64,000 nt of DNA from Rivularia sp. PCC 7116 (GTDB lineage: Bacteria > Cyanobacteriota > Cyanobacteriia > Cyanobacteriales > Nostocaceae): contig NC_019678.1 in the NCBI RefSeq assembly GCF_000316665.1, positions 4,898,001-4,962,000 of the forward strand, written 5' to 3'. Positions 43,323-51,457 of the stretch are shown in pieces. Under the pieces are notes generated by a model. That model was not told the origin of the DNA. It worked only from the letters and a program-made list of their open reading frames with translations, and made no database searches. How positions within the stretch are numbered: position 1 is the stretch's first letter; each line of letters opens with the position of its first letter. The position numbers and the translations under genes were made by a program.

Positions 43323-44504
43323 TTAAAACATGTCAGCAGGGTCGGCTGATTGCAATTTAAGAGTGGCAATAACACCAGATATCATACACATGACAAAAGT
43401 TAATGTTAGGACTAACAATGCTCTGGATACAGTCATGTAAACGGGAAGCATAGTAGCCTTTCGTGTATTTTGATATAGCCACATAGGTAGTGCCATTCCC
43501 GGTATAAATCCTAGTAAAGCTAAAATTATTGCTTCTTCAATCACAATGGTAAGCAAATAGCGATTGTGATATCCCATTGCTTTGAATGTGGCGTATTCTT
43601 TAATATGAGCATTAACATCTGTGGAGAGAACTTGATAAACTATAATTACACCAACTAAAAAGCCCATTGCCGTTCCCAATCCAAAGATAAAACCGATGGG
43701 AGATTGAGTTGCCCAAAATTCATTTTCAAATTGAATAAATTCTTCATGAGTTAGAACTTTGACATCATCAAATTCTCGAAGATGATATTTGATTTCTTTT
43801 GCAACTTGAGCCGATTCGTATCCAGGTTTAACTTTAATTAAAGCAAGATTGAGAGCGCTTGCCTTTTGCTTCGGAAATAGCCGTAAAAAATTATCATCGC
43901 TAGTAATTAAGTTTCCATCTGCCCCAAAAGAACTTCCTAAATCGAATAATCCAGCAATTTTGATAGTACGTTTTTCGATTTCGGTTGTAACTACTTGATT
44001 TTGTTCTACTTGAGCAATTGCTTGTTGGTATTCTCCTCTAGTTCCACGGTCAAATAAAAATGTATCTGGTAATTTGGTTAACTGGAGTTGTTGATTAACC
44101 GCAGGTAAGTTTAAAGAAGGTTTTTGAGGATTAATTCCTATAACTTGAATCGATTTTTCTTCGCGGGTTTGGGGATTTTTCCAAAGGATAACATTAACAT
44201 ACATCCCTTGTGTAGAGCTTACACCTTCTATATCTTTAGCCTGATACATTCGTCTACGTGAAAATGTAGACATTCTCTGCATATTTTGAGCTTTAGGGCT
44301 AATTAATACAATATCGGTATTCAAAGAGCGATTCAGGCGAGTGTTGCTATTGTATAGCGCTGATTGAAAACCTAGCTGCATAAACATTAAAACATCAGCA
44401 AAGGCAATCCCCGATACTGCAATTAGTAACCGACCTTTTTCACGACTTAGTTGCAGCCATCCTAAAGGCGTTCGTCGCCCTAGCTGTTGAATGAATCCAA
44501 TCAT
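43323..44504 (-). CDS. devC: ABC exporter permease, DevC type
   Basis: The 393-aa protein has the DevC layout: one N-terminal membrane helix, a large periplasmic domain (about 45-260) and three C-terminal helices (F-G-L-G-T-A-M-G-F-L-V-G, then I-L-A-L-L-G-F-I-P-G-M-A-L-P). It overlaps the devB-type gene by 4 bp (ATGA), so the two are translationally coupled. Confidence 0.92.
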   Translation of the reverse strand: MIGFIQQLGRRTPLGWLQLSREKGRLLIAVSGIAFADVLMFMQLGFQSALYNSNTRLNRSLNTDIVLISPKAQNMQRMSTFSRRRMYQAKDIEGVSSTQGMYVNVILWKNPQTREEKSIQVIGINPQKPSLNLPAVNQQLQLTKLPDTFLFDRGTRGEYQQAIAQVEQNQVVTTEIEKRTIKIAGLFDLGSSFGADGNLITSDDNFLRLFPKQKASALNLALIKVKPGYESAQVAKEIKYHLREFDDVKVLTHEEFIQFENEFWATQSPIGFIFGLGTAMGFLVGVIIVYQVLSTDVNAHIKEYATFKAMGYHNRYLLTIVIEEAIILALLGFIPGMALPMWLYQNTRKATMLPVYMTVSRALLVLTLTFVMCMISGVIATLKLQSADPADMF

Positions 44505-45811
44505 AGTTCTATTTCCGCTTCAATTTGCAAATTGGTATATTTGGATGCTATTTCACTGGAAGCCTTATGAAGTTTTACGTACACTTCAACTACTTTGGCA
44601 TCAATATTTTCGCTAGGATCTGTATTGACTACATCTTGCCGACGAACCTTTGAACTAATCCGAGCTACCTCGCCATATAGTTCATTTGGTAAAGAATTAC
44701 TGGTAACTTTCGCCTTTTGTCCCAAGCTTACTTTGCTAATATCGGTTTGATAAACTTCTGCAACTGCATACATCTGACTGGTTTGCCCAATCTCTACAAT
44801 GCCATTATTAGAAACTACTTCTCCTGGGCGCGTGTATATTTCCAATACCTCACCATCTTGAGGCGATCGCACGTAAGCTTGTTTAAGTTTTTCTTTCGCT
44901 TGATTAACTGTAGCCATGCCATCTCTAACTTCTGCTTGTGCTGCTTGCACGTCTACAGGACGTATTTCGGATATTTTGTCTAAGGTGGCTTTGGCTTCGC
45001 TAATTTGATTTCTCCCCGTTGCTTGAGTTCGATATAAAACTGTTTGTGCTTCGCTGATTTCTTTTTTCCCTGTTGCGTTAATGCGACGTAAAACAGCTTT
45101 GCCCTCGTTTTTTTTCTTCTGAGCGGTTTCCATTGCCAAACGCTTACTATCAAAGTTTGAACGGGAAATGGCACCGTTATTATATAGATGCTGATAGCGC
45201 CGATATTCAGCTTCGGCATTTCTTACTTCTGCTTCAATGCTTTCGATTGTTGCTTGTTGGGCAGCTTTATCACCTTCTAGTTGGGCTTTAAGTCGAGTCA
45301 CAACATCTTTTTGCGCGGCTATATCACCCTCTAACTGCGCTTGCAGGCGGGCAATTACTGCTTTTTGGGCTGAAATTTCGCCGCTTTTGGCTCCTGTCTT
45401 GACTTTGGCTAAATTAGCACCAGCAATTCTTACTTGTTCTTCTGCTTTGACAATATCTGCTTGCAGTCTACTTTGACTATCGAGAATAGCTATTATTTGT
45501 CCTGCTTTAATTTTGTCTCCTTCTTTAACCAATAATTTTTGAAGTCGATTTTCTTGACTAGATGTTGGTGCTGAGATTTTGACTATGTCTCCCTTTGGCT
45601 CAAGTCTGCCTAAAGCTGTTACGGTTTTAATTTGAGGTATCACAACTTCGGGTTTCGCAACCGTATTTGATTGTTGGTTTTCAGACTTCTTAGTAGCGAA
45701 AGTTCTTATCCCACCTAAAATAAGTATTGCAGCAGTTGTCAGCATAATACCTTGTCGAAAACTTGGTTTCCAAGATATTGAATTATTAGTAGTGGCTGTA
45801 TCTGATTTCAT
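44501..45811 (-). CDS. devB: Membrane fusion protein, DevB/HlyD type
   Basis: The 436-aa adaptor has one N-terminal membrane helix (about 20-40), a biotinyl-lipoyl-like half motif (V-K-E-G-D-K-I-K-A-G-Q), a long Ala/Lys/Glu-rich coiled-coil hairpin (about 115-300) with a tandem repeat of A-Q-K-A/V-V-x-R-L-x-A-Q-L-E-G, and a C-terminal barrel. It would link the inner-membrane ABC pump to a TolC-type channel. It is the first gene of the exporter operon. Confidence 0.92.
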   Translation of the reverse strand: MKSDTATTNNSISWKPSFRQGIMLTTAAILILGGIRTFATKKSENQQSNTVAKPEVVIPQIKTVTALGRLEPKGDIVKISAPTSSQENRLQKLLVKEGDKIKAGQIIAILDSQSRLQADIVKAEEQVRIAGANLAKVKTGAKSGEISAQKAVIARLQAQLEGDIAAQKDVVTRLKAQLEGDKAAQQATIESIEAEVRNAEAEYRRYQHLYNNGAISRSNFDSKRLAMETAQKKKNEGKAVLRRINATGKKEISEAQTVLYRTQATGRNQISEAKATLDKISEIRPVDVQAAQAEVRDGMATVNQAKEKLKQAYVRSPQDGEVLEIYTRPGEVVSNNGIVEIGQTSQMYAVAEVYQTDISKVSLGQKAKVTSNSLPNELYGEVARISSKVRRQDVVNTDPSENIDAKVVEVYVKLHKASSEIASKYTNLQIEAEIEL

Positions 45812-45959
45812 AATGTACTTGATTCAATACCCCTTAAACGTCATGTAAATATCTATCTCGTCTACATTCTTTTAATAGGGAGGAAATTAGGATAATATTC
45901 TCTCTTAATAGCTATAACGAACTATTTATTATCCAAACTATTCCCTACTATTCCCTATT

Positions 45960-47195
45960 TCACCGATAATTTTCGTTGCTCCAGCCTTTGTTGCGTCTGG
46001 GAGTGAGTAGAAAATTAAGCAGAGTTAATGTAGCTAGAGAAATAGCAGCAGTTACCCAAAACACTCCTTCCATACCCCATAAGCCGAAGGAGATGCCAGC
46101 GATTAACGGACCGAGTGCTTGCCCGATTGATTGTACGGTAGCATTAACCGCCATAAATCCGGCTCTAGCATTTTCTGCGGCTAGTTCTGCTAATAATGCT
46201 TGACTAGAAGGCATTACCAAACCTTGGGCTGCACCAAATAAAGCACTGGGCACGATTAACAACCAAGCATTGTTTATTGCAGGAGTAATCAACACAGCAA
46301 CAGCAACAATAATGAAAGCGATTTTAATCAAATTTATTTCCGATGTTCTTCGGGCTAATCTTCCTAACTGCGAAGCAACTATCGCTAAAGATATTGACAT
46401 AGTGGTTAAAATTAAGCCATTAAGCAATCCAGAAGTCCCAAATTTAACTCCTGCGAGGATAGGGACGTAAGTCATAAAGGCTCCAGATTGAATTGCAAAT
46501 ATCGAACCTATTGCCAAAAGTAGTCCCAGCACGGAAGTATTGTTAACGCTGCGCCAGGTATTTCCTAAATAATTCTTGAGATTGCTGGGTTGGCTAATAC
46601 TGGTTTTTGTGGGAAGTTTAAGTACCATTAAAACTAACATCACCAAAGGAAAGGCGATAACTGCGAGCAAAAATGGGTATCGCCAGCTAAAACCTGCTAA
46701 TGCCCCACCAATCAACGGATAAATAGCCGTACTAATGCCTACTATACTGACATTCACAGACATTGCCGTGGTTAAAGCTTTGCCTCGATACATCATGCTA
46801 ATCATGGTCAAAGCTATAACATTTAAGCTAGTAACACCCAAACCTTGAAGAAATCGCCACCCCAGGAGAGTTTGAAAATCCTGGGCAAAGGAAATACAAC
46901 CTCCAGCAATTGCAAATAGTAATAAAGACGGTACTAAAACTTTTCTTATTCCTACGCGATCGGCTAGTACACCTAAAATAGGGGTAGCAATGCTCATGGG
47001 TAGAAAAAACACGGTCATTACTAATTGAATTTCGTTGAGAGAGACATCAAAAACTTTAGCTAAATCTGGCAGTATAGGTGCAATCGTGGGAGCGCCCATA
47101 ATCGAAATTAAGGTAACACCAATGATGATATAAAGATTGCGGTCTCGAAGAGGATTTTTGGTAGTTGTCAAATCGGGCTGCATAGTTGGTTGCAT
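45960..47195 (-). CDS. MFS drug/metabolite transporter
   Basis: The 411-aa protein has twelve predicted membrane helices and the loop 2-3 motif G-V-L-A-D-R-V-G-I-R-K of the major facilitator superfamily. It resembles multidrug-type proton antiporters. Placed between the exporter operon and the VioD-VioE gene, it may export or protect against the cluster product. Confidence 0.9.
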   Translation of the reverse strand: MQPTMQPDLTTTKNPLRDRNLYIIIGVTLISIMGAPTIAPILPDLAKVFDVSLNEIQLVMTVFFLPMSIATPILGVLADRVGIRKVLVPSLLLFAIAGGCISFAQDFQTLLGWRFLQGLGVTSLNVIALTMISMMYRGKALTTAMSVNVSIVGISTAIYPLIGGALAGFSWRYPFLLAVIAFPLVMLVLMVLKLPTKTSISQPSNLKNYLGNTWRSVNNTSVLGLLLAIGSIFAIQSGAFMTYVPILAGVKFGTSGLLNGLILTTMSISLAIVASQLGRLARRTSEINLIKIAFIIVAVAVLITPAINNAWLLIVPSALFGAAQGLVMPSSQALLAELAAENARAGFMAVNATVQSIGQALGPLIAGISFGLWGMEGVFWVTAAISLATLTLLNFLLTPRRNKGWSNENYR

Positions 47196-47372
47196 AGTTA
47201 ATTAATGGATGTGTAGTGTTACCTGAGATTGAAGAGAACTTGGGGCAGAAAAATTGACAGATTGTTGGTATTAATGCTCTTTTTCTTACCCCTGCTCTTA
47301 GTATTTCTGTGTACTTTAGCGAAGTGTTGATAGTCCCAAAATGCTTGAGGATGAAAACAAAAGAACAATTAA

Positions 47373-49088
47373 TTAGGACTGTTGGTTGTTATGGTAATCA
47401 AAAATATTACCCGAAATGACTTCTGTATTTAAGTTAGGAAAATCCCTTACCGAGGCATGTTTATTCGGGTCTCCCGTAACCATACGTATCAAATGATTCG
47501 TGCCCTGCTTGAAATAATAAGTCGATACAGCTTTTCCAGGTCTTTTAAACTTCCAGGCATCTGTTTTGATTCCTAATATTGTATGGCTGCCTGCATAAGT
47601 CGCATTATGGCGAATCAATATATCTTGCGTTAGCAACAATTCATGGCAGGAATCGACATCATCTTCTAAGTTAACTGCTTTGTAAGCTGTTTGCTCGTTT
47701 TCTTTTCTGGCGTAAGCTACTTTACTCATGCGTGTTTCTCCCTTACCTGGGGTAAATATCTGAGACATCCACAATCTATGTCCAGTTTCCTTTTCACTCC
47801 AAGGATTAAATAAACCATCTATACGACCAAGATTGTTACTGTAGTCAAACCAGCAATATCCCGAAGTTATTTGGTCTTCATCCAACATTGGCTGCCAATA
47901 GGAAACATAGCTAGTACTCCATTGTTTTGGAAGTAGAGGTGGTGTTTGGGGTTCTGTTTTCACCGAGGTTCGTTCGAGTGCTTGGCTCAAATTTTTACCA
48001 AGGGCTGCTGGTAAAGAAGGTAAGGTTGCGCGACGTGCATCAAAACTTGCCGTAAGTTCGGTTTTACTAAGGTTTATATAGCTATCGATATTCTCAAACC
48101 ATAGGCGGCTGGCATCGGCATGATTGCGGAATAAATTCATCAATGGCATGACTTTTTGGTCAAATGATTCTAAAGCAGATGAAACATCGCTATGTTCATG
48201 CAAGGCTTTGACTAACATCTGTGCCCCTACAACTGCCATAGTTGTTCCTTGCCCGATAGAAAAATGCCCCGATTGAAGCGCATCACCTAACAATACCAAG
48301 TTTTGGTCGTAGGATTTACTATGACTCATAGTCATGAAATTCCGCCATTTCAAGCCATTTTGTCCTTGTAAAGCATGACCATCCAATTCATCTTTAAATA
48401 CCGTACCGATAAAAGCAGCAGCATCTGCATCTGAAAGCTTATCAAGTCCAGCATTTAAATAAGTTTCTTCGCTGCACTCTACCACAAAGGTGCTCATATC
48501 GTTGGAATACTTATATGCGTGGGCGATGAAAACACCTTTAGGATCGACTTTGAAGATCAAGTTTAAAAAATCGAAGGTTTTGCTGGTGCCATACCAGATA
48601 TATTTATTTTTGCCATACTGTATTTCCGGTTTCAGTGCTTCTCTGAAATAATTAGATTTATGGCTAATTCCATTTGATAGCACCACTAAATCATATTTAT
48701 CTCTATTCAGATCGGACTCAGACATTGCAGGAGATGAATAGTCAATAGCAATACCAACTTGCTTGCAGTGTTCTTGTAAAGAACGCACTAAAGCCTGACG
48801 CTCAACAGCACACAGCGTTAGCCCCGTACTCATCATATTGCTCTGGTTACGATGAACTAACTTAAACTCTTCTAAGTATTGGGCACTGAGTTGGTCAAAA
48901 TCATTTAAATACGATAAGGGATTAGCTGGGTGATGAGGTGCGCGACCGGGTAATACCACACCCCATCCTACCACTTCCTGGGGTTTGTTTTTTTCAATTA
49001 TCTTGATATCCCAGTTTGGTTTGAGTTTTTTCATCTGATAAGCAAAAATTAATCCTGCGGGGCCTGCTCCTACAATTAAGATTTTCAT
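47373..49088 (-). CDS. vioD-vioE: VioD-VioE fusion: flavin hydroxylase joined to violacein rearranging enzyme
   Basis: The 571-aa protein joins two violacein-pathway enzymes that are separate in Chromobacterium. Residues 1-373 read as full-length VioD (V-G-A-G-P-A-G-L FAD site; G-W-G-V-V-L-P-G-R; N-K-Y-I-W-Y-G-T-S; G-D-A-L-Q-S-G-H-F-S-I-G), the FAD hydroxylase that puts OH on C5 of one indole. Residues about 381-565 read as VioE (P-P-L-L-P-K-Q-W; Y-V-S-Y-W; S-G-Y-C-W-F-D-Y; R-I-D-G-L-F-N-P-W-S-E; R-M-V-T-G-D; R-D-F-P-N), the cofactor-free enzyme that rearranges the indole-pyruvate imine dimer to prodeoxyviolacein. VioE residues I recall as important (Tyr17, Ser19, Phe50, Asn51) map to Tyr394, Ser396, Phe427, Asn428; Glu66 maps to Gln443. 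AGGAGA precedes the ATG. Identity is from remembered family sequences, not an alignment run. Confidence 0.9.
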   Translation of the reverse strand: MKILIVGAGPAGLIFAYQMKKLKPNWDIKIIEKNKPQEVVGWGVVLPGRAPHHPANPLSYLNDFDQLSAQYLEEFKLVHRNQSNMMSTGLTLCAVERQALVRSLQEHCKQVGIAIDYSSPAMSESDLNRDKYDLVVLSNGISHKSNYFREALKPEIQYGKNKYIWYGTSKTFDFLNLIFKVDPKGVFIAHAYKYSNDMSTFVVECSEETYLNAGLDKLSDADAAAFIGTVFKDELDGHALQGQNGLKWRNFMTMSHSKSYDQNLVLLGDALQSGHFSIGQGTTMAVVGAQMLVKALHEHSDVSSALESFDQKVMPLMNLFRNHADASRLWFENIDSYINLSKTELTASFDARRATLPSLPAALGKNLSQALERTSVKTEPQTPPLLPKQWSTSYVSYWQPMLDEDQITSGYCWFDYSNNLGRIDGLFNPWSEKETGHRLWMSQIFTPGKGETRMSKVAYARKENEQTAYKAVNLEDDVDSCHELLLTQDILIRHNATYAGSHTILGIKTDAWKFKRPGKAVSTYYFKQGTNHLIRMVTGDPNKHASVRDFPNLNTEVISGNIFDYHNNQQS

Positions 49089-49222
49089 TTGTTGACTCTC
49101 CTGAATTTGTTTAATTTGTAATAAAGCTGTTGTTTTTTTGGGCTTTTAGCACAATTTGCGATTAGTACCTACGCGAACTATGCTGGGTTCTTCAGAGCGC
49201 ATATTTTGGCTCAACATAACGA

Positions 49223-50512
49223 CTAATTCATTCGACCTAATTTGTACCAAACATTTTGCTGGCTTTGCAGATTCTGTAAATGGCTGTAAGGCATTGAGGT
49301 AAAGTAGAGTTTTTCAGCCATATCGGGGGGGTAAACTGTAGGAAATTTCTTGTGCATAAAATTTGTGTATTTAATACGCATGGGCAATATAGGGCTGGAA
49401 GAACTTAATACCTGATAATTAGCACGTGCCATATCTTGCATAGCGTCAGCTTCTATTTTTCTCAACTGGGTAAATTCAGGTAGGGTTTTTTCAAAATCGT
49501 CATGATTTTTTTCTAATAGCTGAGAAAATATTTGGGCATCTTCAAGTGCCATATTCATTCCCTGTCCCAAAAATGGCGCGGTTGCATGGGCAGAGTCGCC
49601 GAGTAGTAATGCATTTTTTTTGTAATGGAACGTACTCGATCTAGCATTAATTAAATCGTTACTGGGTTTTTCGAGAAACTGTTTTACCATTTCATTACGG
49701 GTATCTGCTGGCATCTCGGGGAGATAGCGCGTAAAAAATTGCAAAACTTCTTCCTTCTTTTGCATGTTCAAACTAATTGCTCCCTTATAAGGCAAGCAGA
49801 TGCAAAAACTGATGCTACCATCTGGAATGATTGCCGCACGGCCGCCAAACAAGCCTTTTGAATCCATGCCAAAGAAATATAATAATTCCTTGCGAAAGTT
49901 TAGCTTCGCGGCATCGGGTATTACTAAAGTTTTGTAACCATGTCTAAAAAATGACTGATGAAATTCAAAGCAACGGATAGCGTTTTGCATAGCCTGACGA
50001 ACTTTTGAACGAGCACCGTCTGTAGCAATTATTAAGTCGCCAGATATATAATGAAAATCATCGTTTTTATCTTGGGTAGTTATATATTTTTGTTCGAGAT
50101 TAACATCAATACATTTATGCCCAAAATGATATTTAACACCATTGATTATGCCGTGTTTATTCAGTAACTTCTGAAATGCGGATCTATCTAAAGAAAGCGG
50201 CAATAAATTTTCAACTGGAACTAATTTTCTAACTTTAAATTTACCTCCGACAAAAAAAGACATGCCAGATATCGGCTCACCGCACAAATCTAATTCTTCT
50301 TTGGGAATACCTGCACCGAGAACTGCTTTAATTCCTCTTGCTGTCATGCTGACACCAATTCCTCGGGAACTCGATCTATCTACATATGAAGAGATATTTT
50401 CTTGCGGATCTGAACGTTTTTCTACTACGTGGACGGAATGCCCTCTACGGGCTAAATAAATAGCGGCAAGTCCGCCTGCGAGTCCTCCACCAACAATAAT
50501 TATTTTACTCAT
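49223..50512 (-). CDS. vioC: VioC-like FAD monooxygenase
   Basis: The 429-aa protein has the same length as Chromobacterium VioC and matches it along its whole length: G-G-G-L-A-G-G (FAD), S-R-G-I-G-V-S-M-T-A-R-G-I-K, F-F-R-H-G-Y-K-T-L-V, F-F-G-M-D-S, K-P-S-N-D-L-I-N-A-R-S-S-T-F-H-Y, G-D-S-A-H-A-T-A-P-F-L-G-Q-G-M-N-M and P-P-D-M-A-E-K-L-Y-F-T-S. VioC hydroxylates C2 of an indole in the last violacein step and belongs to the kynurenine-3-monooxygenase group. GAGGG precedes the ATG. It is 134 bp upstream of the VioD-VioE gene and likely co-transcribed. Family call is firm; the substrate here is uncertain. Confidence 0.92.
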   Translation of the reverse strand: MSKIIIVGGGLAGGLAAIYLARRGHSVHVVEKRSDPQENISSYVDRSSSRGIGVSMTARGIKAVLGAGIPKEELDLCGEPISGMSFFVGGKFKVRKLVPVENLLPLSLDRSAFQKLLNKHGIINGVKYHFGHKCIDVNLEQKYITTQDKNDDFHYISGDLIIATDGARSKVRQAMQNAIRCFEFHQSFFRHGYKTLVIPDAAKLNFRKELLYFFGMDSKGLFGGRAAIIPDGSISFCICLPYKGAISLNMQKKEEVLQFFTRYLPEMPADTRNEMVKQFLEKPSNDLINARSSTFHYKKNALLLGDSAHATAPFLGQGMNMALEDAQIFSQLLEKNHDDFEKTLPEFTQLRKIEADAMQDMARANYQVLSSSSPILPMRIKYTNFMHKKFPTVYPPDMAEKLYFTSMPYSHLQNLQSQQNVWYKLGRMN

Positions 50513-50698
50513 GAATTCCCTCAGTTATTTCAGTTATTAGTTATCAGTTGTTCACCCGTTCGTTAGTAAACTGCCTCTAAAATGCTTTGATGCCTAACTC
50601 TTCGTCCCATTAATTTTGATAGATTTAAATTTAGTTTGTAGTTGCGCGGTCTTCGCCCAATCGCAACTACGAAATCCGCAAAATTAATGTGGTTTAGT

Positions 50699-50843
50699 AC
50701 TAGTTTGTCCCATTATTTATGAGGGGTAAAGCATTGTTTGTACCTAAAGGTTGAAACCCTAAATATTTGGCGCTATGAGCGGAGCTTTCTCGCAGAGTAA
50801 GCGCAACTACGAACCCCTCATAATTAATGAAGTAGACTACTCG
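50699..50843. repeat. Inverted-repeat element with TTTGTCCCATTA end
   Basis: The left end (GTACTAGTTTGTCCCATTA, then TATGAGGGG) and right end (CCCCTCATAA, TTAATG, GTAGACTAC) are inverted copies. The TTTGTCCCATTA end recurs at 40636-40655, 50607-50620 and at both ends of 58011-58221. It forms most of the 333-bp gap between vioC and the next gene. Confidence 0.65.
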
Positions 50844-50845
50844 GT

Positions 50846-51076
50846 TTAACCTTTCAAAGCACTGTAAGCGATATTCAACTGCGGTCCAGTTTGCGCTCCC
50901 ACAACACCATCAACATTTAAATTATGCTGTTGTTGAAACTTCTTTAAAGCTGCTTCTGTATTTTCTTCAAACTTGCCGTTAATCTGTACTTCGTATCCCA
51001 TCGCAGATAGGTATTGTTGTAAGCGTTCTACTTCAGAACCTTGGCTACCTAAACGTAAAATTGGAGGCTGATTCAT
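50846..51076 (-). CDS. Small peptidoglycan-binding-domain protein
   Basis: The 76-aa protein is little more than one PG_binding_1 domain (L-R-L-G-S-Q-G-S-E-V-E-R-L-Q-Q-Y-L, then N-G-K-F-E-E-N-T-E-A-A-L-K-K-F-Q, D-G-V-V-G-A-Q-T). It has no signal peptide. The ATG at 51076 follows AGGAG by ten bases; a longer in-frame start at 51130 would overlap the gene upstream. It sits inside the biosynthetic block, where such a domain is unexpected. Confidence 0.82.
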   Translation of the reverse strand: MNQPPILRLGSQGSEVERLQQYLSAMGYEVQINGKFEENTEAALKKFQQQHNLNVDGVVGAQTGPQLNIAYSALKG

Positions 51077-51098
51077 TGTTTTATTTCTCCTGAATAAT

Positions 51099-51299
51099 TT
51101 AATTACAGTATTTACTTTTGAATTTCGCAATTACGAGCTTGGTGTCTTCAAGTGCCTGGGTATATTCTGCTTGCTTTTCGACTTGAAGTTTATTTCCTAC
51201 TTTCTCAAGAAGCTTGTTCATTAACACTTCTAAATCTTCTTGGATTTGGGTCATATTTTCACATACATTTTGATTGACACAGTTGTTAGTGATGTTCAT
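51099..51299 (-). CDS. Small Cys-containing coiled-coil protein
   Basis: The 66-aa product has no recognised family. It begins with an Asn/Cys-rich segment (Cys7, Cys13), continues as a charged amphipathic helix and ends K-Y-C-N. A strong GAGGAAA ribosome site seven bases upstream of the ATG and the 22-bp spacing to the next gene support a real, co-transcribed gene. A carrier, chaperone or peptide role in the cluster can only be guessed. Confidence 0.6.
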   Translation of the reverse strand: MNITNNCVNQNVCENMTQIQEDLEVLMNKLLEKVGNKLQVEKQAEYTQALEDTKLVIAKFKSKYCN

Positions 51300-51457
51300 T
51301 TGTTTTCCTCGTGCATAGCTTTATTCTTGGAATGTATAAATAAAGCAGTTGATATTAAGATGAATCGAAGTAACCAGTCAAAATAGCTATAAACATAACC
51401 TCCTTTTCTAGTACAATAAATTCTTGAATAGTGGCTCAATAAATTAGATATTTGATT

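Noticed and set aside
45237-45476. 79-codon plus-strand frame
   Set aside because: It is the antisense of the Ala-rich coiled coil of the DevB-type protein.
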